NCBI GenBank assembly: GCA_045641345.1
Contig: JAZUGR010000017.1
Span: 1 to 6,783, forward strand
DNA: 6,783 nt
From: Cacconaster sp045641345
GTDB taxonomy: Bacteria > Bacteroidota > Bacteroidia > Bacteroidales > UBA932
Direction: 5' to 3'
The notes below the pieces were generated by a model. It did not search any database, was not told where the DNA came from, and was given only the letters and a program-made list of their open reading frames with translations. A program made the translations under genes and the position numbers. Below are positions 1-5,424 of the stretch, in pieces (the first letter of the stretch is position 1; each line of letters begins with the position of its first letter).

Positions 1-1
1 C

Positions 2-94
2 ATCCGCGATTATACCTACTCTGAACTTGGCAGGATGATAAAGCAACTTGAAGAGATTGAAGGAAATTCTGAAATAAAAATAACGAAAGTATGA
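2..94 (+). CDS. C-terminal end of an unidentified protein (5' end outside window)
   Basis: An open frame enters from the left edge and gives 30 residues, beginning IRDYTYSELGRM and ending EIKITKV, before a TGA stop. The tail is hydrophilic and probably helical (KQLEEIEGN). I do not recognise the family. It counts as coding because its TGA overlaps the ATG of a second frame in the ATGA arrangement typical of coupled genes in one operon. The stretch is AT-richer than the atp genes and runs in the opposite direction, so it is a separate transcription unit. Too little is visible to assign a function. Confidence 0.45.
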   Translation: MRDYTYSELGRMIKQLEEIEGNSEIKITKV

Positions 95-195
95 TTATTC
101 GTCCGAGATTATCAGATTATTACAATATCCCTTTGCTTCAAAGCGAAGTCGATTTTGCTATCCCATTCATGGATGAAGATACTCGCTGTCATTGA
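91..195 (+). pseudogene. Truncated 5' remnant of a protein of unknown function (34 codons)
   Basis: The ATG overlaps the preceding stop (ATGA), so the start looks genuine. The frame encodes 34 residues starting MIIRPRLSDYYNIPL, continues through FAIPFMDED, and stops at TGA after TRCH. The first 30 residues look like the start of a normal globular protein. From memory, they resemble the N-terminus of an uncharacterised protein family in which a motif like FAIPFLDED is followed by several hundred more residues; I cannot verify this here. The sequence after position about 180 looks like the repeat-rich intergenic DNA that follows. I infer that the gene lost its 3' part by deletion or insertion near 180. 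A real 34-residue peptide is the less likely alternative. Confidence 0.45.
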
Positions 196-217
196 CTGTC
201 AGTAACGCGTCACTTGA

Positions 218-257
218 CGAAAGTGGCAGCAAACCATCAAAAGTTGCTGCCACTTCG
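218..257. terminator. Strong hairpin downstream of the broken gene (possible terminator or repeat-element stem)
   Basis: AAGTGGCAGCAA (221-232) is the perfect reverse complement of TTGCTGCCACTT (244-255), giving a 12-bp stem with an 11-base loop. Two more G-C pairs (218-219 with 256-257) form past a bulged A at 220. No T-run follows on either strand, so Rho-independent termination is not proven. It may be a processing or stabilising stem, or part of a dispersed repeat. Its place just after the plus-strand gene remnant suits a 3' end signal. Confidence 0.45.
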
Positions 258-276
258 CTGTTATAGGGTGTCACAC

Positions 277-304
277 GCACTTCGTCGGAGGCTTACGTTG
301 CTGC
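277..304. repeat. Imperfect direct repeat, copy 1
   Basis: This 28-base stretch, with core TTCGTCGGAGGCTTACGTTG, matches positions 398-425 at 24 of 28 bases. The differences are at 280/401, 290/411, 297/418 and 301/422; three are transitions and one (290/411) is a G/T change. The copies are 121 bp apart in the same orientation and lie outside any gene. This pattern suits a dispersed intergenic repeat family. Confidence 0.7.
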
Positions 305-369
305 TCGCATTCCCTGTCAATCGCAGCGTTTCTTCTCGTGTCATCATAAGCTTCGCTTTTTTGCAAAGG

Positions 370-391
370 TAGCCCGGCTCGCGCCGGGCTA
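370..391. repeat. Perfect 9-bp GC-rich hairpin with tetraloop
   Basis: TAGCCCGGC (370-378) pairs perfectly with GCCGGGCTA (383-391) around a four-base loop. Read on the minus strand the loop is GCGA, a stable GNRA tetraloop. On the minus strand the hairpin lies downstream of the candidate RNA at 430-657 and could be a 3' end signal, but no U-run follows. The minus-strand stem ends in TA followed by CCTTTG, which makes a TAnnTTTG-like box at 364-371. The hairpin may instead belong to the flanking repeat unit. Confidence 0.5.
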
Positions 392-397
392 CAATAT

Positions 398-425
398 GCA
401 TTTCGTCGGATGCTTACATTGTTGC
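398..425. repeat. Imperfect direct repeat, copy 2
   Basis: This is the second copy of the 28-base repeat, with core TTCGTCGGATGCTTACATTG, matching 277-304 at 24 of 28 bases. It directly follows the 370-391 hairpin and directly precedes the structured region assigned to a candidate RNA. The copies may mark the ends of one repeat unit. Confidence 0.7.
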
Positions 426-429
426 TGGT

Positions 430-657
430 TAAGACAAAACAGGGGAAGTCCGGCCCGGGAGGGGACGGAAAAGGGACATCCGGATTGCGAAATCCGGCAC
501 GGAATGCTTGTAAAGATCTGGTTTAGAAACTAATAAGTACCCCCCCCCATACTCAAAAGAGCATCGCTCCGGAAAGGAAAACCGGAAGCGCAGGCCGGTG
601 AAGCGGCCTGACGGGGCATTTGTAACTGGCTATGATTCACAATCATTAGCGGGTATA
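430..657 (-). ncRNA. Candidate structured small RNA downstream of the atp operon
   Basis: No gene fits here, but the minus-strand transcript would fold into consecutive hairpins. From 5' to 3' these are: 649-630 (ATGATT/AATCAT plus two pairs past a bulge), 610-591 (perfect 7 bp, CAGGCCG/CGGCCTG, six-base loop), 590-565 (8 bp with one bulge, CCGG core), 564-549 (6 bp, UUUU loop, one G-U pair), and 497-480 (perfect 7 bp, CCGGATT/AATCCGG). A run of nine G (548-540) can pair with the C-rich stretch at 464-457 and enclose the last hairpin. A consensus Bacteroidetes promoter at 664-696 would start this RNA near 657. The 3' end is unclear; a U-rich stretch at about 442-432 or the 370-391 hairpin are options. 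The setting recalls the Bacteroidales-1 RNA motif, which is described as beginning at such a promoter, but I cannot check the match. Confidence 0.45.
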
Positions 658-663
658 TCGTTG

Positions 664-696
664 CAAATGTAGAAAAATTTAATCTGAAATACCAAA
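664..696 (-). promoter_or_regulatory. Bacteroidetes-type promoter (TTTG / TAnnTTTG) reading leftwards
   Basis: On the minus strand TTTG (696-693) is followed after 21 bases by TACATTTG (671-664), an exact match to the Bacteroidetes -7 box TAnnTTTG. The expected start is about six bases further, near 657. The box points away from atpG into the hairpin-rich region with no ORF. The -33 TTTG lies in the T-run of the atpG terminator. Confidence 0.6.
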
Positions 697-733
697 AATC
701 AGGCAGAAATCCCAAAATTCCTGCCTGATTTTT
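694..733 (-). terminator. Intrinsic terminator of the atp operon
   Basis: AAAAATCAGGCAG (694-706) and CTGCCTGATTTTT (721-733) form a perfect 13-bp stem. After one mismatch, three more pairs (708-710 with 717-719) close a six-base loop. On the minus strand the stem begins 16 bases past the atpG stop and ends in a run of five T. Because A and T flank both sides, it could also work on the plus strand. Confidence 0.85.
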
Positions 734-749
734 AACTTTTCGTAAGATA

Positions 750-1592
750 TCAGTTGCCGATCGAGCCGCCTACGATATCGAGGATTTCGGAGGTGATTTT
801 GTTCTGGCGCCCCTTGTTATACTCTATCGTGAGTTCGGATAGGATGTCGTTGCCATTGTCGGTTGCGGCCTGCATAGCCACGGTGCGGGCGGCGTGTTCG
901 GCTGCGGCCGAATCGAGCACCATCGAGTATATCTTGAGCGAAAGCACCTTGGGAAGCAGCTCAGCCGCCACCGAGGCGGCATCGGGCTCCACTATGTAGT
1001 CGGTTTCTTCGGGTGCAGCCTCCCCGGCCCCATTGGATGATTCCACCAGAGGCAGATATTGCTCCACCCTCACCTCCTGACGCGAGGTGGACACGAAGTG
1101 GTTGTAAACCAGCATCACCTTGGAGAACTCTCCACAGGTGAACCTCTCGACCAGCTCCGCAGCGAGCGAAGATGCCTCGTCGTATGACGGATGCCCTATA
1201 AGCGAAGCGTGGTCGTCACCCGTGGTGAGACCGGTCTTGCGCAGGCTGTCGGCTATCTTGCGCCCGAGCGTGAACACCACGCAGTCGCCGCAGGAGGATA
1301 TGACTTCCGCCGCCTTGCGGGCCACGTTGGAGTTGAAACCTCCGCACAGCGACGAGTTGGAGGCCACGGCCACTACCGCAGTTTTGCCGCCATTGCCCGG
1401 AGAGACGGGCCCCTCTCCAGATGAAAGGCGGGAGAAAGTGTCGCTCAGGGCCGCTTCGTAGGGGGCCATAGCCTCTATCGAGGCCTGTGCCTTGCGCAGT
1501 TTGGCCGAGGCCACAAGTTTCATCGCCGAAGTGATTTTCAGCGTCGACTTGACCGAGCCTATCCTGTTCTTTATTTCTTTAAGTGAAGACAT
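750..1592 (-). CDS. atpG: F1Fo ATP synthase subunit gamma
   Basis: The 280-residue protein is the rotating central shaft of F1. It sits inside the alpha3beta3 ring, and its foot binds epsilon and the c-ring. The N-terminal helix is clear (KEIKNRIGSVKSTLKITSAMKLVASAKLRKAQ region, residues 5-36). The C-terminal helix includes LTIEYNKGRQNKITSEILDIV (about 254-274). These two helices make the coiled-coil shaft, with a Rossmann-like middle domain between them. The length is slightly below the usual 285-295. The ATG lies inside atpA, giving a 22-base overlap, so translation is probably coupled. It is the last gene of the operon, followed by a terminator. Family and start are secure. Confidence 0.97.
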   Translation of the reverse strand: MSSLKEIKNRIGSVKSTLKITSAMKLVASAKLRKAQASIEAMAPYEAALSDTFSRLSSGEGPVSPGNGGKTAVVAVASNSSLCGGFNSNVARKAAEVISSCGDCVVFTLGRKIADSLRKTGLTTGDDHASLIGHPSYDEASSLAAELVERFTCGEFSKVMLVYNHFVSTSRQEVRVEQYLPLVESSNGAGEAAPEETDYIVEPDAASVAAELLPKVLSLKIYSMVLDSAAAEHAARTVAMQAATDNGNDILSELTIEYNKGRQNKITSEILDIVGGSIGN

Positions 1593-3157
1593 ACGTCCGC
1601 AGCAACCTTTTCAATTATTTCGGGAGCGCCGTCGGGAATCCTGCCGGAAGCAAGGGCATCGAGCACGTCGGAGTGCGAAGCCCTCATCCTGTCGAGGAAC
1701 ACTGTCTGGAATTCGCCCACCTTTTCGATGGCGATCGATGCCATAAGGCCGTGGGTGCCGCAATAGAGCACGGCGACCTGTTCGCCCACAGGCATAGGAC
1801 TGTACTGTGGCTGGACGAGCAGACGGTTGTTCTTGCGCCCCTTGTCGAGGGTCATCGCGGTAACCTTGTCGACATCCGACGAGAACTTGCTGAAGGCCTC
1901 CAGCTCGTTGTACTGGGCCTGATCGATCTTGAGCGTCCCGGCTATCTTCTTCATCGACTTGACCTGTGCCGAACCGCCGACACGCGACACCGAGATGCCC
2001 ACGTTGATTGCGGGGCGGAATCCCTGGTTGAACAGGGAGGCTTCGAGATATATCTGGCCGTCGGTGATTGAAATCACGTTGGTCGGGATATAGGCCGATA
2101 CGTCTCCGGCCTGGGTCTCGATTATAGGGAGGGCAGTAAGGGAACCGCCGGCCTTGACCTTGCCCCTGAGGCACTCCGGAAGGTCGTTCATCTGCTCGGC
2201 CACTTCCTGCTGGCTGATTATCTTGGCGGCACGCTCGAGGAGCCTGGAGTGCAGGTAGAACACGTCGCCAGGATATGCCTCGCGGCCAGAAGGGCGCTTG
2301 AGCACGAGCGACACCTCGCGGTATGCCACGGCCTGCTTGCTGAGGTCGTCGTACACCACAAGGGCGTGACGTCCGGTATCCCTGAAGTATTCGCCTATGG
2401 CGGCTCCGGCAAACGGAGCGTAGTACTGCAGCGCCGCAGGGTCGGCGGCGGTTGAAGAAACCACTATCGTGTAGTCCATAGCCCCCTTGGCGCGCAGGGT
2501 ATCGACTATGGATGCCACGGTGGAGCCTTTCTGGCCCACTGCCACGTATATGCAGAATACGGGATGCCCTGCCTCGAAACCGGCTCTCTGGTTGATTATC
2601 GTGTCGATGGCGATGGCTGTCTTGCCCGTCTGGCGGTCGCCGATGATGAGCTCCCTCTGGCCACGGCCGATAGGAATCATTGCATCGATGGCCTTCAGGC
2701 CGGTTTGCAACGGCTCGCACACCGGCTCACGGAATATCACTCCCGGAGCCTTGCGTTCGAGCGGCATATCGATGGTATCACCCACAATCGGGCCCTTGCC
2801 GTCGAGAGGCGTACCGATGGGGTCTATCACCCTGCCTACAAGGCTTTCGCCCACCGGGATGCTGGCGATACGGCCCAGACGGCGCACCTTCATACCCTCC
2901 TTGACCTTGTCGGTGGGGCCCAGGAGCACCGCACCCACGTTGTCCTCCTCGAGGTTCATGACCACGGCCTTGACTCCGCTGTCGAATTCGAGCAGTTCGC
3001 CCGCCCCGGCATTGGCAAGGCCGAAAATCCTGGCCACGCCGTCGCTCACCTGGAGCACGTTGCCGACCTCCTCGAACTTGACGGATGTATCGATTCCTTT
3101 CAGCTGCTGCAGAAGGATATCTGAAATTTCACTTGCTTTTATTGAATTCTGCGCCAT
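1571..3157 (-). CDS. atpA: F1Fo ATP synthase subunit alpha
   Basis: The 528-residue protein is the non-catalytic nucleotide-binding subunit of the F1 hexamer, on the cytoplasmic side. Residues 1-100 form the N-terminal beta-barrel region. The Walker A motif GDRQTGKT is at 173-180 and the Walker B strand LVVYDD at 266-271. The signature SRVGGSAQ at 391-398 contains Arg392, which matches the arginine finger that reaches into the beta active site (Arg376 in E. coli). The C-terminal helical domain fills the rest. It is about 15 residues longer than E. coli alpha, partly from an insert near AEQMNDLPECLRGKV (320-334). The ATG overlaps the atpH stop by one base (TAATG), and the 3' end overlaps atpG by 22 bases. 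Confidence 0.98.
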   Translation of the reverse strand: MAQNSIKASEISDILLQQLKGIDTSVKFEEVGNVLQVSDGVARIFGLANAGAGELLEFDSGVKAVVMNLEEDNVGAVLLGPTDKVKEGMKVRRLGRIASIPVGESLVGRVIDPIGTPLDGKGPIVGDTIDMPLERKAPGVIFREPVCEPLQTGLKAIDAMIPIGRGQRELIIGDRQTGKTAIAIDTIINQRAGFEAGHPVFCIYVAVGQKGSTVASIVDTLRAKGAMDYTIVVSSTAADPAALQYYAPFAGAAIGEYFRDTGRHALVVYDDLSKQAVAYREVSLVLKRPSGREAYPGDVFYLHSRLLERAAKIISQQEVAEQMNDLPECLRGKVKAGGSLTALPIIETQAGDVSAYIPTNVISITDGQIYLEASLFNQGFRPAINVGISVSRVGGSAQVKSMKKIAGTLKIDQAQYNELEAFSKFSSDVDKVTAMTLDKGRKNNRLLVQPQYSPMPVGEQVAVLYCGTHGLMASIAIEKVGEFQTVFLDRMRASHSDVLDALASGRIPDGAPEIIEKVAADVCLHLKK

Positions 3158-3633
3158 TATTCTGATCTTTTGTTTTTGTTAGCGAACTCCCTCCGTATGA
3201 GTTCTATCTGGCGGGCCACACTGGCATCCATCAGGTAGTCGTCGACTTCGAGTACGAAACCGCCTATGAGCGAGGGATCCACCTTCGAGTCGATGACGAC
3301 CTTTCTGGAGAGACGGCTCTCGAGGAGCGACTTGATGCGCCCCTCCAGCTCGGGTGAAGCGACTGCCGAGGTGAGATGCGCCAGACTTATGCCGGCCCAG
3401 CGGAAATACATCTTCACATACGAGTTGAGGATGTATTTGAGAAAATCCATCCTGCCCTTTTCGACAAGCAGCGACAGGAATTTCTCTAGGTCGCCCTCCA
3501 AAGGCTCGGGAACGACGTCAGGAGTGGCCAGCAGGCTGCGCACCTGAGCGCATACCTGCTCCCCTCTCCCCGACTCCTGAGTGAGTTTGAGGAGGGCCGT
3601 TGCGTATCTTACTGCTATAACGCCGGTATTCAT
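3157..3633 (-). CDS. atpH: F1Fo ATP synthase subunit delta (OSCP family)
   Basis: The 158-residue protein joins the top of F1 (alpha N-termini) to the peripheral stalk b subunits. The N-terminal part (VRYATALLKLTQESG, residues 8-22) has the helical start typical of the family. The C-terminal part has the recognisable segment KVDPSLIGGFVLEVDDYLMDASV (about 117-139), with the conserved hydrophobic-Gly-Gly turn and the D-x-S/R-like ending. It is shorter than the usual 175-180 residues but not visibly broken. Both ends overlap neighbours by one base: TGATG with atpF upstream and TAATG with atpA downstream. Its place between atpF and atpA supports the call. Confidence 0.95.
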   Translation of the reverse strand: MNTGVIAVRYATALLKLTQESGRGEQVCAQVRSLLATPDVVPEPLEGDLEKFLSLLVEKGRMDFLKYILNSYVKMYFRWAGISLAHLTSAVASPELEGRIKSLLESRLSRKVVIDSKVDPSLIGGFVLEVDDYLMDASVARQIELIRREFANKNKRSE

Positions 3634-4136
3634 CAGTTCACCTTTGCGTCCCTTGCCTCATCGATTAATTTGTCGAGCAGAGCCGTTTGAGCCACACCGG
3701 AGTCGAGGTCCTTGCGCACCACCTTCTCCGCCACGCTCACGCTGAGGGCGGCCACAAGCGAGCGGATGTCGCCCAGAGCCTTTTCCCTCTCGGCGTCAAT
3801 CTGCCGCCTGGCATCCTCGAGGACCTTCGAGGCCTCACGGGTTGCCTGCTCCCTGGCCTGCGCCACTATTGCATCGCGGGTTTCGGAGGCTTCCTTGAGT
3901 ATGCGTCCCTGCTCCTGGCGGGTCTCCTCTATCATCCTGGCCTGCTCATCAGCGAGGGTGAGAAGTTTCTGCTGCGCCTCATCTGCAGCCTTCAGCGAAT
4001 CCGCTATGTGGTTGGAACGCTTCTCGACCATCGACGAGATGACCGGAAAACCGAACTTGGCCAGCAGGAAGAAAACCGCGCCGAATATGATGACCATCCA
4101 GAAAAGGAGGCCGAAATCGGGAGTGATGAGCGACAT
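3633..4136 (-). CDS. atpF: F1Fo ATP synthase subunit b
   Basis: The 167-residue protein is the peripheral stalk that keeps the alpha3beta3 ring from turning. One membrane helix lies near the N-terminus (about 8-28, FGLLFWMVIIFGAVFFLLA). It is followed by a long charged, alanine-rich helix (about 40-150) with heptad-like spacing that should pair as a right-handed coiled coil, and a C-terminal end (AEKVVRKDLD region) that contacts delta. The reading frame begins ten bases after the atpE stop. An AGGA lies upstream but only about one base from the ATG, too close to be a normal ribosome site. Only one b gene is present, so a homodimer is expected. Confidence 0.96.
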   Translation of the reverse strand: MSLITPDFGLLFWMVIIFGAVFFLLAKFGFPVISSMVEKRSNHIADSLKAADEAQQKLLTLADEQARMIEETRQEQGRILKEASETRDAIVAQAREQATREASKVLEDARRQIDAEREKALGDIRSLVAALSVSVAEKVVRKDLDSGVAQTALLDKLIDEARDAKVN

Positions 4137-4146
4137 GTCCTGAATA

Positions 4147-4389
4147 TTAGAGGAGTACTGCGAGCAGGCACACGATTACGCCGAAAAGGCAGACGCCCTC
4201 GATAAGCGCGCCGATGATGATGGCCGTGGTACGGAGACCGCCGGCTATTTCGGGCTGACGGGCAGAAGCCTCCATCGTGGAAGATGCGAGTTTGCCGATA
4301 CCCATGCCTGCTGCGAGAGCCACGATACCTGCACCGAGTGCGCCACCTACTTTGGCGAGCGCCGCTGCTTCAAGAATTGTTCCGATCAT
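4147..4389 (-). CDS. atpE: F1Fo ATP synthase subunit c (c-ring proteolipid)
   Basis: The 80-residue hairpin protein forms the rotor ring in the membrane. The first helix (about 10-35) carries the glycine-rich packing pattern GALGAGIVALAAGMGIG. The cytoplasmic loop has ARQPE (43-47), which meets gamma and epsilon. The second helix (about 52-79) carries the ion-binding Glu64 in ALIEGVCLFG. Compared with sodium-type c subunits, the glutamine of the first helix is Ile31 and the Ser-Thr after the glutamate is Gly65-Val66, so the sodium ligands are absent and proton coupling is expected. The ATG follows an AT-rich 26-base gap after atpB with no Shine-Dalgarno sequence. Confidence 0.97.
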   Translation of the reverse strand: MIGTILEAAALAKVGGALGAGIVALAAGMGIGKLASSTMEASARQPEIAGGLRTTAIIIGALIEGVCLFGVIVCLLAVLL

Positions 4390-4415
4390 AATTGAATAGT
4401 TTTATAGGTTTTTGT

Positions 4416-5420
4416 TTAATTGGTTTCTTTTTCAGGGTTCTGGTGGGCAAGGCCGATGAACACAGCCGAAAGCATCGTGAATACGTATGCCTGAATAAAG
4501 GCCACCAGAAGTTCGAGACAGTCGAGGAATATGCCGAACAAGGCCGCCACGAAGGTGAGCGAGCCGTTGAGCACCGCCCCCATCTTTGCAGTGAGGAATA
4601 CGAGCGCTATGGTGCTCAGCAGCATTATGTGGCCCGCCAGCATATTGGCGAAAAGCCTTATCGTAAGGGAGAACGGCTTGGTGAACACGCCGATTATCTC
4701 GATGGCCGGCATTATGGGGATGGCCTTGAGGAAAACCGGTACGTCCGGCCAGAATATATCCTTGTAATAATGTTTGTTGCCGAAGAAATTGACCATAAAG
4801 AACGTGAACAGGGCGAGCACGAGCGTAACCGCTATGTTGCCCGTTATGTTGGCTCCTCCGGGAAATACGGGGAATATCCCCATCAGGTTGTTGACAAGGA
4901 TGAAGAAGAAAGCCGTGAGAAGATACGGGGCGAACTTCCTGTACTGGGGCCCCACGGCATCCTTTATCACGTCGTCGGTTATCATCACTATCACGGGCTC
5001 GAGAAGGGCCGCCAGCCCCGTTGGCTTCTCCTTGAGCACGTCGTGCCGGCGGTACCACCTTGCGCAGAGCAGCACGAGCACGACAACGATGACGCTGTCG
5101 ACCATAAGGCCGAGCACGTTCTTGGTGATGCTTATGTCGATGGGGCGCTCGAGCGTCGTGGCATTGACAATCTTGCCTTCGCCGTTGAGCGTATAGCCGG
5201 CCTCCGCCATCTTCTCGGACGAAAAGACGTGCAATCCGCCGTCAATCACGATGCACGGGAGAGGCAGTACTATTTCGTGCCCGTATATGGTGGTGATATG
5301 CCACTCATAGGAGTCGTTGATGTGGCCGAAGAGATAGTGCTCCATATTGAGGGACTCCTCTCCGCGGACCGAAAGGGGAACAAGCACAAGCGCTGCAAGT
5401 ATGGCAAGCAATTTCCTCAT
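4416..5420 (-). CDS. atpB: F1Fo ATP synthase subunit a
   Basis: The protein provides the two ion half-channels beside the c-ring. I chose the ATG at 5420 (334 residues). It lies four bases after the atpC stop, has GGAGG nine bases upstream, and starts a signal-peptide-like segment (MRKLLAILAALVLVPLSV). An upstream ATG at 5453 would add 11 residues and overlap atpC. A periplasmic segment with HINDSYEWHI (33-42) follows, then membrane helices at about 102-120, 163-183 and 190-214 and two long ones at the end. The essential arginine is Arg255 in SLTIRLFANMLAG, equal to Arg210 of E. coli; Gln310 in AFIQAYVF matches Gln252. It is longer than E. coli subunit a (271) because of the N-terminal extension. 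Confidence 0.96.
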   Translation of the reverse strand: MRKLLAILAALVLVPLSVRGEESLNMEHYLFGHINDSYEWHITTIYGHEIVLPLPCIVIDGGLHVFSSEKMAEAGYTLNGEGKIVNATTLERPIDISITKNVLGLMVDSVIVVVLVLLCARWYRRHDVLKEKPTGLAALLEPVIVMITDDVIKDAVGPQYRKFAPYLLTAFFFILVNNLMGIFPVFPGGANITGNIAVTLVLALFTFFMVNFFGNKHYYKDIFWPDVPVFLKAIPIMPAIEIIGVFTKPFSLTIRLFANMLAGHIMLLSTIALVFLTAKMGAVLNGSLTFVAALFGIFLDCLELLVAFIQAYVFTMLSAVFIGLAHQNPEKETN

Positions 5421-5424
5421 ACGG

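Noticed and set aside
261..347. Minus-strand frame of 28 codons starting with ATGATG
   Set aside because: It covers the first direct repeat copy and has no ribosome site. A frame inside repeat DNA is most likely chance, though the weak promoter-like site at 364-395 points towards it.
348..362. Small hairpin AAGC-TTC-GCTT followed by a T-run on the plus strand, as a terminator
   Set aside because: A four-base stem with a three-base loop is too weak for a reliable intrinsic terminator.
430..660. tRNA or CRISPR array in the hairpin-rich region
   Set aside because: The stems do not form a cloverleaf with an anticodon arm and TTC loop, and there are no regularly spaced identical repeats.
530..715. 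Minus-strand frame of 61 codons between atpG and the left region
   Set aside because: It runs through the terminator, promoter and hairpins, has no recognisable features, and is better explained by the RNA candidate.
1611..2720. Long minus-strand frame of 369 codons inside atpA
   Set aside because: It is an out-of-frame shadow of atpA with Arg/Pro/Gly-rich low-complexity sequence; atpA itself has all family motifs.
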